Origin: an uncultured Collinsella sp.
GTDB taxonomy: Bacteria; Actinomycetota; Coriobacteriia; Coriobacteriales; Coriobacteriaceae
Assembly: GCA_900545165.1 (NCBI GenBank)
Contig: UQYA01000013.1
Coordinates: 1-27,104, forward strand
Length of the DNA stretch: 27,104 nt
Direction of reading: 5' to 3'
In this document: positions 15,684 to 22,997 of the stretch, one piece after another
Position numbering within the stretch: the stretch's first letter is position 1
Layout of the letters: every line of letters starts with the position of its first letter
Program-made: the position numbers and the translations under genes
The notes under the pieces: generated by a model
Seen by the model: the letters and a program-made list of their open reading frames with translations, nothing else
Databases searched by the model: none
What the model was told of the DNA's origin: nothing

Positions 15684-16039
15684 CCGCGGTCTCGTCCTAC
15701 ATCGCTTACGCGCGGGCACTCAACAGGCTGGGTTGGACGCCGGCCGAGTTTGTGGTGGCGGAGTCGTTTGTCGTGCGCCTGCGCGGCATGCTGGGACGGC
15801 GTCCGGTTGCCGCCAACGGCCTGTCGCTCGTCATGGCGTTTCCACGCTGCTCTTCGGTCCATACGTGTTTTATGGCCTATCCCATCGACATCGCCTTCAT
15901 CGATCGTGACGGCAATATCCTCGCGCGCTACGAAAACGTTCGTCCTTGGCGCATGTGCTCCTGTCTCGGCGCCTGGGCCGTACTAGAGCGTCCTTCAATC
16001 ATTGTTTCGACTCCTGCTCTCCAACGCGTGCCGGCTTAA
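15680..16039 (+). CDS. DUF192 family protein
   Basis: The GTG overlaps the preceding stop (ATGTGA), with GGGGGTGG upstream. The 119-residue product carries the DUF192 hallmark: an RLRGMLGRRP start, then CFMAYPIDIAFIDRDGNIL. DUF192 proteins are small beta-rich proteins of uncertain function, and they are repeatedly found at the end of Tad/Flp loci in actinobacteria. I see no signal peptide. It is the last gene of the operon, and no clear terminator is visible before the toxin-antitoxin pair. Confidence 0.87.
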   Translation: MTAVSSYIAYARALNRLGWTPAEFVVAESFVVRLRGMLGRRPVAANGLSLVMAFPRCSSVHTCFMAYPIDIAFIDRDGNILARYENVRPWRMCSCLGAWAVLERPSIIVSTPALQRVPA

Positions 16040-16042
16040 GAA

Positions 16043-16072
16043 TTGGCGACAGTGGACTTTCGTCATACGAAA
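16043..16072 (+). promoter_or_regulatory. Promoter with overlapping palindromic operator (toxin-antitoxin pair)
   Basis: TTGGCG (16043-16048), 17 nt, then TACGAA (16066-16071) make a plausible sigma-70 promoter. The perfect palindrome TTTCGT-cat-ACGAAA (16058-16072) covers the -10. This is the usual arrangement for autorepression by a ribbon-helix-helix antitoxin. Confidence 0.5.
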
Positions 16073-16097
16073 TTGGGTAAGATGGAGGAGAAGATGC

Positions 16098-16364
16098 ATG
16101 GATGTTGAGATCCATCCCAACGCTAAAAAGCACCTGACGGAAAAGCAGGTGCTTAGCGCTTGGCTTGCGGTTACTGAATGCATTCGTCGCGAGCCGAAGG
16201 ACGAGCCGCCGAGATGGCTTGCAATTGGATGGCTCTCAGACGGACGAAGCGTGGAGCTTGTCGCGGTCGAGCTTGTCCGTGGGTGGCTTATCATTCATGC
16301 CTTGTCTCCAGTCCAGAAGAAATTTTGGCAGGAGATTGAACAGGCTCGGCAAAGGGGTCGATGA
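16098..16364 (+). CDS. Probable toxin of a toxin-antitoxin pair
   Basis: I chose the ATG at 16098 because GGAGGAG lies 7 nt upstream. The 88-residue protein begins DVEIHPNAKKHLTEKQV and is compact, mixed alpha/beta, with a beta-strand core (RSVELVAVELVRGWLIIHAL) and a basic C-terminal helix. The pattern resembles small DUF4258/RelE-fold toxins, but I cannot place it in a named family. The next gene encodes a ribbon-helix-helix protein and overlaps it by 4 nt, which is the toxin-first arrangement. The role call rests mainly on this context. Confidence 0.6.
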   Translation: MDVEIHPNAKKHLTEKQVLSAWLAVTECIRREPKDEPPRWLAIGWLSDGRSVELVAVELVRGWLIIHALSPVQKKFWQEIEQARQRGR

Positions 16365-16648
16365 TGGGCAAGACGTATACGGCCGCTAATGGTCAGGTTG
16401 TAACGGATGAAATGATTGACGCGTGGTGCGAGTCGTACGAGCGCGGAGAGTTTCCGGATGGCGAACACACCGTTGGTGGGATCGTGCATGGACGGCCCCC
16501 GCTCTCAGGTGAGGGGACGGCAACGCTGTCGGTCAAGATTCCTCTGGGAATGAAGGAGGCCATTCGTCGACGGGCGGCTGCCGAGGGGATGACGCCAAGT
16601 GAGTTTGCCCGTGCGGCTCTGAGTGAAAAACTTCTTGCTGCCGGCTGA
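16361..16648 (+). CDS. Ribbon-helix-helix antitoxin
   Basis: Two ATGs (16361 and 16364) sit over the stop of the toxin gene, so the genes are translationally coupled. The 95-residue product has an N-terminal region likely to contact the toxin. Its C-terminal RHH (CopG/Arc-like) DNA-binding domain comprises TATLSVKIPLGMKEAIRRRA, then GMTPSEFARAALSEKL. The strand-helix-helix order is clear. The RHH lies at the C-terminus rather than the usual N-terminus of antitoxins such as CopG. It probably represses its own operon at the palindrome at 16058-16072. Confidence 0.75.
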   Translation: MMGKTYTAANGQVVTDEMIDAWCESYERGEFPDGEHTVGGIVHGRPPLSGEGTATLSVKIPLGMKEAIRRRAAAEGMTPSEFARAALSEKLLAAG

Positions 16649-16711
16649 TGCCTCTGACGTGCCGATTTATAGAACCGAGGCTGTGCTCAAAAACTTTTTT
16701 AAAATTCTCGG

Positions 16712-16739
16712 TTGACCGGAACGCGTCCTTGGTTATACT
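16712..16739 (+). promoter_or_regulatory. Sigma-70 promoter of tRNA-Phe
   Basis: TTGACC (16712-16717), a 16-nt spacer, then TATACT (16734-16739) lie 32 nt before the tRNA. Confidence 0.8.
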
Positions 16740-16771
16740 AATCAAGCCTTGAAACAAGGCACACCTCAAAT

Positions 16772-16844
<73 letters not shown>

Positions 16845-16857
16845 CCTTGAATTGACT

Positions 16858-16887
16858 AGGACCTCTGCAAAGGGGTCCTTTTCTTTT
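16858..16887 (+). terminator. Rho-independent terminator of tRNA-Phe
   Basis: An 8-bp stem (16858-16865 with 16872-16879, one G-T pair) and a 6-nt loop are followed by TTTTCTTTT. Confidence 0.88.
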
Positions 16888-16899
16888 ATCGAGGGCTCT

Positions 16900-17147
16900 G
16901 CGGAAATTGCGTCCCGGAATTTGGCTTCAGAGTGGGATGCGTTTTCCGCTTTGAGGCCGCTTGGGAAAGCGCGACCCGGAATCCGGCGTCAGAATGGGAT
17001 GTGCTTTCCTTTTGCGGTCTTTGGCGGAAACTGCGTCCCAGATCCCGCGCTCAGAACGGGATGCATTTTCCGATTGAGGCCTCGAGCGGAAAATGCATCC
17101 CAGTCTTTTGCGAAAAACGGGATGCGCTTTCCGGCCGCCTACTTCCG
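16900..17147. repeat. Four tandem 62-bp palindromic units
   Basis: Left arms lie at 16900-16915, 16962-16977, 17024-17039 and 17086-17101, exactly 62 nt apart. Their inverted partners lie at 16934-16949, 16996-17011, 17058-17073 and 17119-17134. The left-arm consensus is close to GCGGAAAnTGCGTCCC and the right arm to GGGATGCGTTTTCCGC, so each unit can form a hairpin with a loop of about 18 nt. The loops are also related (TCAGA in units 1-3), so whole units were duplicated. No protein reading is consistent, because 62 is not a multiple of three. The array lies between tRNA-Phe and the GH5 gene. Confidence 0.9.
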
Positions 17148-17250
17148 GCGCATATGTACATCTCGGCGCACCATCTCGGGCCCGCCCAGACATTCCTCCC
17201 GCTTTTGCGCCACTTTACAGACCGCTCGGTCGTCTGTCCGCACGCGCGGG

Positions 17251-17302
17251 TATACTCAAAACGATACTTTTCCTATGCAATACGATGCAGGCTCGGCCTG
17301 CA
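17251..17302 (+). promoter_or_regulatory. Candidate promoter -10 and leader hairpin of the GH5 gene
   Basis: TATACT lies at 17251-17256 after GCGGG, with no convincing -35. A perfect 7-bp hairpin, TGCAGGC-tcg-GCCTGCA (17286-17302), lies about 20 nt before the GH5 start. Confidence 0.35.
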
Positions 17303-17321
17303 CGATCCGAAGGGGGCAGTG

Positions 17322-18383
17322 ATGGAGAGGATACTCGGCGTTAATCTCTCTGGCTGGTTTATTCCCGAGCCTTGGGTGACCCCGTCGCTATACGCGGCGA
17401 CCGGTGCATCCAACGCGGCCGAGCTGCAGGAGGCCATGGGCACCGCCGCCTATAACGAGCGCATGCGCCGTCATTACGAGACGTTTGTGAGCGAGGACGA
17501 TTTCCGTCGCATGGCGCAGATCGGTCTCAATGCCGTGCGTCTGCCGGTGCCCTGGTATGCCTTTGGCTCGCAGGAGTCCGATGCGTCCTACATCTCGGTT
17601 GTCGACTACATCGACCGTGCAATTGAGTGGGCTGCCAAGTACGACATCCGCGTGCTGCTTGATCTGGCAACTGTGCCCGGTGGCCAGGGCGATTCCAATG
17701 ATTCGCCCACTACGCCGGAGGCTGTTGCCGAGTGGCATTCGTCCACCAACGGCCGTCATGTCGCACTCGACGTGCTCGAGCGCCTGGCCGATCGCTACGG
17801 CGAGGCCGAGAGCCTGCTGGGCATTGAGCTGCTGGACACGCCGCAGATGAGCGTCCGCAAGAGCCTCTTTACCATGACGGATGGCATTCCGGCCCACTAC
17901 CTGCGCAATTTCTATCGCGATGCCTACGAGCTCGTCCGTTCGTATATGCCCGAGGATAAGATCGTCGTCTTCTCGTCTTCGGGGCATCCCAGCGAGTGGA
18001 AGCATTTTATGCGCGGCGCCAAGTATAAGAACGTCTACATGGACCTTCACCTGTACCATTACCGCGACGAGTATGCGCTCGACATCACGAGCCCCCGCGG
18101 GCTGACGACGGCGATTTCGCGTAACAAGCGCGAGCTTAAAGAAGCGATTTCGACTGGGTTCCCCGTGCTGGTGGGCGAATGGTCGGGCGCGGCGATCTTT
18201 GCCAACTCGTCGGTCACGCCCGAGGGCCGCAATGCCTACGAGCGCGTGTTTATCGCCAACCAGCTGGCTTCGTTTGCGCCGGCTGCCGGTTGGTTCTTCC
18301 AAACGTGGAAGACCGAGAAGCGCATTGCAGCATGGGACGCCCGCGCGGCGCTCGGTACGCTCGAGCGCGGCATGATTGAATAG
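17322..18383 (+). CDS. GH5-like glycoside hydrolase with altered acid/base site
   Basis: The ATG at 17322 has AAGGGGG upstream, giving 353 residues with no signal peptide, so the protein is cytoplasmic. The fold signatures of GH5 exo-beta-1,3-glucanase-like (beta/alpha)8 barrels are visible: GVNLSGWF at the start, GLNAVRLPVPW (about residues 67-77), a DLHLYHYRD segment near 243, and VGEWSG with the nucleophile E286. At the fourth strand, where the family has ELLNEP with the catalytic acid/base Glu, this protein has ELLDTP (D172, T173). It may therefore be inactive, use another acid, or do different chemistry. rsmI starts 6 nt after its stop. The substrate is unknown. Confidence 0.85.
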   Translation: MERILGVNLSGWFIPEPWVTPSLYAATGASNAAELQEAMGTAAYNERMRRHYETFVSEDDFRRMAQIGLNAVRLPVPWYAFGSQESDASYISVVDYIDRAIEWAAKYDIRVLLDLATVPGGQGDSNDSPTTPEAVAEWHSSTNGRHVALDVLERLADRYGEAESLLGIELLDTPQMSVRKSLFTMTDGIPAHYLRNFYRDAYELVRSYMPEDKIVVFSSSGHPSEWKHFMRGAKYKNVYMDLHLYHYRDEYALDITSPRGLTTAISRNKRELKEAISTGFPVLVGEWSGAAIFANSSVTPEGRNAYERVFIANQLASFAPAAGWFFQTWKTEKRIAAWDARAALGTLERGMIE

Positions 18384-18389
18384 GTTGAT

Positions 18390-19268
18390 ATGACGCAAAA
18401 CAGCGCCCATACGGGCAAACTCTATGTGGTCGGCACGCCCATCGGCAACCTGGGTGACCTGTCCCCACGCGTTGGCGAGGCGTTTGCCGCCGCCGATGCC
18501 ATCTGCTGCGAAGACACGCGTGTGACGTCAAAGCTGCTGATGCACCTGGGCATTTCCAAGCCGCTTGTCCGTTGCGACGAGAATGTGATTGCCAGCCGCG
18601 CCGTCGGCCTGGTCGACCGTCTGCTGGCGGGGGAGACCCTCGCCTTTGCCTCGGACGCCGGCATGCCGAGCGTGTCCGATCCCGGCCAGGCGTTGGTCGA
18701 GGCGGCACGTGAGGCCGATGTGCCCGTCGAAGTTATTCCCGGGCCCTCTGCTTGCGTCACGGCACTCGTTTCGTCCGGCATTCCCTGCGAGCATTTTTTC
18801 TTCGAGGGCTTTTTGGGCCGAAAGCACGGCGACCGCGTGCGCCGTTTACAGCGCCTTGCCGTAGTGCCCGGCGCGCTCATCTTCTACGAGTCTCCACATC
18901 GCATCGTGGCGACGCTCGAGGCCGTGGCGGAGGTCTTTCCCCAGCGTGAGGTTGCCGTCTGCCGCGAACTTACCAAGCTGCACGAGGAGGTCTTGCGCGC
19001 GCCCGCCGCCCAGCTTGTCGAGGAGCTGCGTGCTCGCGGCGAGGTAAAGGGCGAGATTGCGCTGGTCATCGCGCCGCCGAGCGAGGATGAGGAGGCCGGT
19101 ATCGTGCCGGTTGGCGCCGCGGCAGTGGATCCCGACGAGGCCTTGCGCGAGGATATCCGCGCCGCGCTCGAGGAGGGGGAGCCCGCCTCTGCGGTGGCCA
19201 AGCGCCTGTCTCAGAAGTATTCGCGCCGCAAGCGCGATGTCTATGCCATGGTGCTCGATATGCAATAG
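18390..19268 (+). CDS. rsmI: 16S rRNA (cytidine-1402-2'-O)-methyltransferase
   Basis: RsmI methylates the ribose of C1402 in the 30S decoding centre using SAM. The 292-residue protein starts with KLYVVGTPIGNLGDLSPR and has CCEDTRVTSKLL. It continues with the tetrapyrrole-methylase-fold loop FASDAGMPSVSDPG and VIPGPSACVTAL, all close to the family pattern. A YESPHR segment is also present. The C-terminal third is an acidic linker, then a basic helix (AVAKRLSQKYSRRKRDVY). The ribosome site is weak; the gene follows the GH5 gene by 6 nt and may be coupled to it. Confidence 0.97.
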   Translation: MTQNSAHTGKLYVVGTPIGNLGDLSPRVGEAFAAADAICCEDTRVTSKLLMHLGISKPLVRCDENVIASRAVGLVDRLLAGETLAFASDAGMPSVSDPGQALVEAAREADVPVEVIPGPSACVTALVSSGIPCEHFFFEGFLGRKHGDRVRRLQRLAVVPGALIFYESPHRIVATLEAVAEVFPQREVAVCRELTKLHEEVLRAPAAQLVEELRARGEVKGEIALVIAPPSEDEEAGIVPVGAAAVDPDEALREDIRAALEEGEPASAVAKRLSQKYSRRKRDVYAMVLDMQ

Positions 19269-19337
19269 ATGGAGGATATCCAGCCCTTGCGCTAGAATCA
19301 TCCCCTGTATGCAACGTTTTTCTGGAGGACAAACCCC

Positions 19338-20939
19338 ATGGATCAAAGCAAGCCTTCGTTCTTTATCACGACGCCCATCTACTACGTCAACGCCGATCCG
19401 CACCTGGGCACGGCTTATTCCACCATCATCGCCGACGTTCAGGCTCGCTATCGCCGCTCCGCCGGCTATAACGTCAAGTTCCTGACCGGTATGGACGAGC
19501 ACGGCGAGAAGGTCGCCGAGGCCGCAGCCAAGCACAACATGACGCCGCAGGAGTGGACCGACAGCCAGGCCCCGCACTTCAAGGAGCTTTGGAGCAAACT
19601 CGAGATCTCCAACGACGACTTCATCCGCACCACCGAGCCGCGCCAGCATCATGCCGTGCAGTACCTGTGGGAGCGCATGAAGGAGTCCGGTTACCTGTAT
19701 AAGGGCAGCTACGACGGCTGGTATTGCGTGCCTGACGAGACCTACTTCACCGATACCCAGGTCCAGAAGGGCGACGAGGAGTACGGCAGCGTCGGCCAGC
19801 ACCTGTGCCCCGACTGCCACCGTCCGCTTGAGCGCGTGCAGGAGGAGTCCTACTTCTTTAAGCTTTCCGCCTTCCAGGACAAGCTGCTCAAGCTTTATGA
19901 CGAGCACCCCGACTTTGTCGAGCCCGCGTTTCGCATGAACGAGGTGCGCAGCTTTGTCGAGGGCGGCCTTAACGACCTTTCCGTGAGCCGCACGAGCTTT
20001 GACTGGGGCATTCAGGTCCCGTTTGACGAGGGTCACGTGACCTACGTGTGGTTCGATGCGCTGCTCAACTATATGACGGCCGTCGGCTACGGTGTCGACA
20101 CCGACGAGGCGCGTGCCGAGCTGGCCTATCGCTGGCCCGCGCAGTTCCACATCGTGGGTAAGGACATCATCCGCTTCCACTGCGTCATTTGGCCCGCCAT
20201 GCTCATGGCCATCGGCGAGGCCCTGCCCGAGCATGTCTTTGCCCACGGCTTCCTGACCGTGCGCAATGCCGAGACCGGCAAGGCCGAGAAGATGTCCAAG
20301 AGCCGTGGCAACGCTATCGCTCCGCAGGACGTTATCGACATGTTGGGCGTTGAGGGCTATCGCTACTACTTTATGACCGACGTCGTCCCCGGCACCGACG
20401 GCGCCATCAGCTTCGATCGCATGGAGCAGGTCTACAACGCCGACCTGGCCAACAGCTGGGGCAACCTTATCTCGCGTTCGCTCAACATGAGCGGCAAGTA
20501 CTTTGACGGTTGCGCGCCCGCCAAGCCCGCGTCGTTCGACGCGTTCGACAACCCGCTGGCAAAGATCGCCGATGGTCTGGTCGAGCGCTATATGGCCAAG
20601 ATGGACGTGCTCGATTACGGTGGAGCTAAAGACGAGGTCATGGAGCTCATCCACGCCGCTAACCACTACATCGAGGACTCTGAGCCTTGGGCGCTTGCCA
20701 AGGACGAGGCCAAGGCTGACGAGCTGGCATTTGTGATCTACAACCTGCTCGAGGCCATCCGCATCGCCGCTCACCTGCTGATGCCGCTCATGCCTCAGAC
20801 CTCTGCCGAGGCCCTGCGCCGCCTGTCCTGCGAGGACGAGGCCGCGAGCGACGACCTCAAGGGCATTTGCGCTTGGGGCTTGCTTGCCGGTGGTCAGCCC
20901 GTCGAGAAGGGCGAGCCGCTGTTCCCGCGTCTGGGCTAA
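19338..20939 (+). CDS. metG: Methionyl-tRNA synthetase
   Basis: MetRS charges tRNA-Met. CTGGAGG precedes the ATG. The 533-residue protein has the class I signatures: HLGT at 22-25 in the HIGH position and KMSKS at 318-322. The connective-peptide zinc region reads CVPD then CPDC, so one of the four ligand positions is Asp rather than Cys. The anticodon-binding helical domain follows (WGNLISRSLNMSGKY, then EDSEPWALAKDE). There is no C-terminal tRNA-binding (EMAP-like) domain, so this is the short form. A terminator follows at 20981. Confidence 0.97.
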   Translation: MDQSKPSFFITTPIYYVNADPHLGTAYSTIIADVQARYRRSAGYNVKFLTGMDEHGEKVAEAAAKHNMTPQEWTDSQAPHFKELWSKLEISNDDFIRTTEPRQHHAVQYLWERMKESGYLYKGSYDGWYCVPDETYFTDTQVQKGDEEYGSVGQHLCPDCHRPLERVQEESYFFKLSAFQDKLLKLYDEHPDFVEPAFRMNEVRSFVEGGLNDLSVSRTSFDWGIQVPFDEGHVTYVWFDALLNYMTAVGYGVDTDEARAELAYRWPAQFHIVGKDIIRFHCVIWPAMLMAIGEALPEHVFAHGFLTVRNAETGKAEKMSKSRGNAIAPQDVIDMLGVEGYRYYFMTDVVPGTDGAISFDRMEQVYNADLANSWGNLISRSLNMSGKYFDGCAPAKPASFDAFDNPLAKIADGLVERYMAKMDVLDYGGAKDEVMELIHAANHYIEDSEPWALAKDEAKADELAFVIYNLLEAIRIAAHLLMPLMPQTSAEALRRLSCEDEAASDDLKGICAWGLLAGGQPVEKGEPLFPRLG

Positions 20940-20980
20940 GACGCCGCGCGCCATATCGGCAATTCGCTGTTTAGATGTAA

Positions 20981-21010
20981 GGGCATGGTCGCAACGGTCC
21001 ATGCCCTTTT
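20981..21010 (+). terminator. Rho-independent terminator of metG
   Basis: GGGCATGG (20981-20988), a 10-nt loop, then CCATGCCC (20999-21006) are followed by TTTT. Confidence 0.85.
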
Positions 21011-21046
21011 GTTTCAAGACGCCGCCACCATGCTGAGGAGGCAACT

Positions 21047-21907
21047 ATGACAACTTCGCCTTTGGCAAACCCCACGGCAACAAGGGAGCTGCTGGAGGAG
21101 TTTGGCCTTGCGACCAAGCATCGCCTGGGCCAGAACTTCCTGATCGACAACCATGTAATTGAGCGCATTTGCGAGCTTTCCGAGCTTGCGGGCGATGAGC
21201 GCGTGCTCGAGGTTGGCCCGGGCGTTGGTACGCTTACACTTGCGCTGCTGCAGGAGGCGGCGTGTGTCACGTCGATCGAGGCCGATCCCGAGCTCGAGCC
21301 GGTGCTCGATGCCCACGCCGCCGACTATGCCAACTTCCGCTTTATCATGGGCGACGCGCTCAAGGTGACGCCGGGGCAGATTGAGCAGGCTGCGGGCGGT
21401 GAGCCAACGGTATTTGTTGCGAACCTGCCCTATAACGTGGCGGCGACGATCATCCTGCAGTTCTTCCAGACGATGCCCGCGTTCAAGCGCGCCGTCGTCA
21501 TGGTTCAAAAGGAGGTTGCCGATCGCATTGCCGCAACGCCGGGCAACAAGACCTATGGCGGCTATACGGCAAAGCTCGGCCTGTATGCGCAGGTGACGGG
21601 TCGTTTTGAGGTGCCGCCGCGCTGCTTTATGCCGGCGCCGCATGTGGACTCGGCCGTCGTGCGCATCGACCGTGTTGACGGCGTGGTGCCCGAGGGGCTC
21701 GATCGCGAGTTTGTGGCTCGCGTGATTGACGCCGCATTTGCTCAGCGTCGCAAGACCATCCGTAATTCCATGAGCGCCAACGGCTTTGCCAAGGACGTGC
21801 TCGATGCCGCCTTTGAGACTTGCGGTATCGCACCCACCGCGCGCGCCGAGACGCTTGATGTTGCCGACTTTGTCCGTCTGGCCCGGGAGCTAATCCATGA
21901 TGCCTAA
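21047..21907 (+). CDS. rsmA: 16S rRNA dimethyladenosine transferase RsmA (KsgA)
   Basis: RsmA dimethylates A1518 and A1519 near the 3' end of 16S rRNA and acts as a checkpoint in 30S assembly. GAGGAGG lies upstream of the ATG. The 286-residue protein has HRLGQNFLID (about 25-34), the SAM motif VLEVGPGVGTLT, and the motif IV NLPYNVA. QKEVADRI and the FxPxPxVxS motif (CFMPAPHVDSAV) also match. The C-terminal helical domain ends in LDVADFVRLAREL. The gene overlaps tatD by 11 nt. In many Gram-positives the order is metG-tatD-rsmA, with a 5S maturase between tatD and rsmA. Here rsmA comes first. Confidence 0.97.
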   Translation: MTTSPLANPTATRELLEEFGLATKHRLGQNFLIDNHVIERICELSELAGDERVLEVGPGVGTLTLALLQEAACVTSIEADPELEPVLDAHAADYANFRFIMGDALKVTPGQIEQAAGGEPTVFVANLPYNVAATIILQFFQTMPAFKRAVVMVQKEVADRIAATPGNKTYGGYTAKLGLYAQVTGRFEVPPRCFMPAPHVDSAVVRIDRVDGVVPEGLDREFVARVIDAAFAQRRKTIRNSMSANGFAKDVLDAAFETCGIAPTARAETLDVADFVRLARELIHDA

Positions 21908-22814
21908 TGCCGCACGCGTGACGTTTACCAAGAAAAAGAAGACGGTTGCCTGCCCCGTGCCCTTGGCACCGCTTGCCGACACGCATGCGCATCTGCTTTC
22001 GTTTTGGGGCAAGGAGGTGCCCGAGACGCTCGTGCGCGCCAAAGCCGTGGGCGTCGACCTGTTGGTGACGATGTTCGACCCCATCGCTGACAAACGCAGC
22101 GTGACGGACTATAGCGACTGGCTGGTGCGCGAAATTCTGCCGATGCGGGATATTCCGCAGATCAAGTATCTCGCCGGCGTGCACCCCTATGGCGCGCCGG
22201 ACTATACCGACGACATTCACGCACAGGTCGTTGCCGCGCTCGATGACCCTTTGTGCGTCGGTATCGGCGAGATCGGTCTGGACTACCACATGGATTACGA
22301 CGACGACATCGCGCCGGCGCCCCACAGCGTGCAGATTGATTGCATGGCACGTCAGCTCGAAGTTGCCGTGCGCCGCAATGTGCCGGTGGAGCTGCATCTA
22401 CGGCACGAGGACTCGGATGGGGAGCGCACCTCGCACGTTGATGCGTACAACGTGCTTCGCGAGGTAGGTGTGCCTCAGGCCGGTTGCGTGCTGCACTGCT
22501 TTGGCGAGGATCGAGCCACGATGGAGCGCTTTGTGGGTTTGGACTGCTATATCGCCTATGGCGGCGCGGCCACCTTTAAGCGCAACGACGACGTGCGCGA
22601 GGCATTTGCGGCGACCCCGCTCGACCGTATTTTGTTCGAGACGGATTGTCCCTATATGGCGCCGGAGCCCATTCGCGGTCTTGAGTGCGAGCCGGCAATG
22701 ATTTCCATCACAGCAAACGTGCTGGTCAACGACCGCGTCGATCGTACCGGCGAGGACGCTGAGGCAATCGCTCGAGCCGCCTGGGAAAATGCCTGCAAAC
22801 TTTTTCAAAAATAG
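21897..22814 (+). CDS. tatD: TatD-family metal-dependent nuclease
   Basis: TatD proteins are metal-dependent 3'-5' DNases of the amidohydrolase superfamily. The start ATG at 21897 (or the next one at 21900) overlaps the end of rsmA. The 305-residue protein has a lysine-rich leader, then the metal site LADTHAHL (H30, H32). It continues with GIGEIGLDYH, VELHLRHE, VLHCFGED and the late ETDCPYMAPEP. All metal ligands expected for the family are present. The leader of about 25 residues before the first strand is longer than usual. The substrate could be DNA or a small molecule. Confidence 0.93.
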   Translation: MMPNAARVTFTKKKKTVACPVPLAPLADTHAHLLSFWGKEVPETLVRAKAVGVDLLVTMFDPIADKRSVTDYSDWLVREILPMRDIPQIKYLAGVHPYGAPDYTDDIHAQVVAALDDPLCVGIGEIGLDYHMDYDDDIAPAPHSVQIDCMARQLEVAVRRNVPVELHLRHEDSDGERTSHVDAYNVLREVGVPQAGCVLHCFGEDRATMERFVGLDCYIAYGGAATFKRNDDVREAFAATPLDRILFETDCPYMAPEPIRGLECEPAMISITANVLVNDRVDRTGEDAEAIARAAWENACKLFQK

Positions 22815-22817
22815 TTC

Positions 22818-22846
22818 TTGCGTTCGCGGTGGCGCTCCGTTATTCT
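22818..22846 (+). promoter_or_regulatory. Promoter of tRNA-Leu
   Basis: TTGCGT (22818-22823), exactly 17 nt, then TATTCT (22841-22846) lie 11 nt before the tRNA. Confidence 0.75.
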
Positions 22847-22857
22847 AATTCCTGCAC

Positions 22858-22944
22858 GCGGGCGTGGCGGAATTGGCAGACGCGTACGGTTCAGGTCCGT
22901 ATGGGGGCAACCCCATGAAGGTTCAAGTCCTTTCGCCCGCACCA
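22858..22944 (+). tRNA. tRNA-Leu (anticodon CAG)
   Basis: This is a class II tRNA of 87 nt with an encoded CCA. The acceptor GCGGGCG pairs perfectly with CGCCCGC (22934-22940). The anticodon stem TACGG/CCGTA holds the loop TTCAGGT, with anticodon CAG at 22892-22894. The long variable arm is a GGGG/CCCC hairpin, and the T-loop is TTCAAGT. Its 3' end is duplicated downstream at 23116. Confidence 0.96.
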
Positions 22945-22990
22945 TTAAATGAAAGAGCTCCCAGCAATGGGGGCTTTTTTGTTATGGGCC
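22927..22990. repeat. 64-bp direct repeat, copy 1 (tRNA-Leu 3' end plus terminator)
   Basis: The copy starts in the T-arm of tRNA-Leu, runs through the acceptor and CCA, the attaaatgaaag spacer and the terminator, and ends at gttatgggcc. It matches 23116-23179 with one mismatch. Confidence 0.93.
22956..22981 (+). terminator. Terminator of tRNA-Leu
   Basis: AGCTCCCA (22956-22963), loop gcaa, TGGGGGCT (22968-22975, one G-T pair), then a T run. Confidence 0.9.
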
Positions 22991-22997
22991 CATCGCG

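Noticed and set aside
16900..17147. CRISPR array
   Set aside because: The arms are diverged, the segments between arms resemble one another, and no cas gene is present.
16852..17322. A 156-residue open frame across the palindromic array
   Set aside because: It is generated by repeats with a 62-nt period that rotate the frame. It has no ribosome site and overlaps the tRNA-Phe terminator.
18846..21044. 732-residue antisense open frame opposite rsmI and metG
   Set aside because: It is a long shadow caused by GC-rich codon use. Both sense genes have full family motifs.
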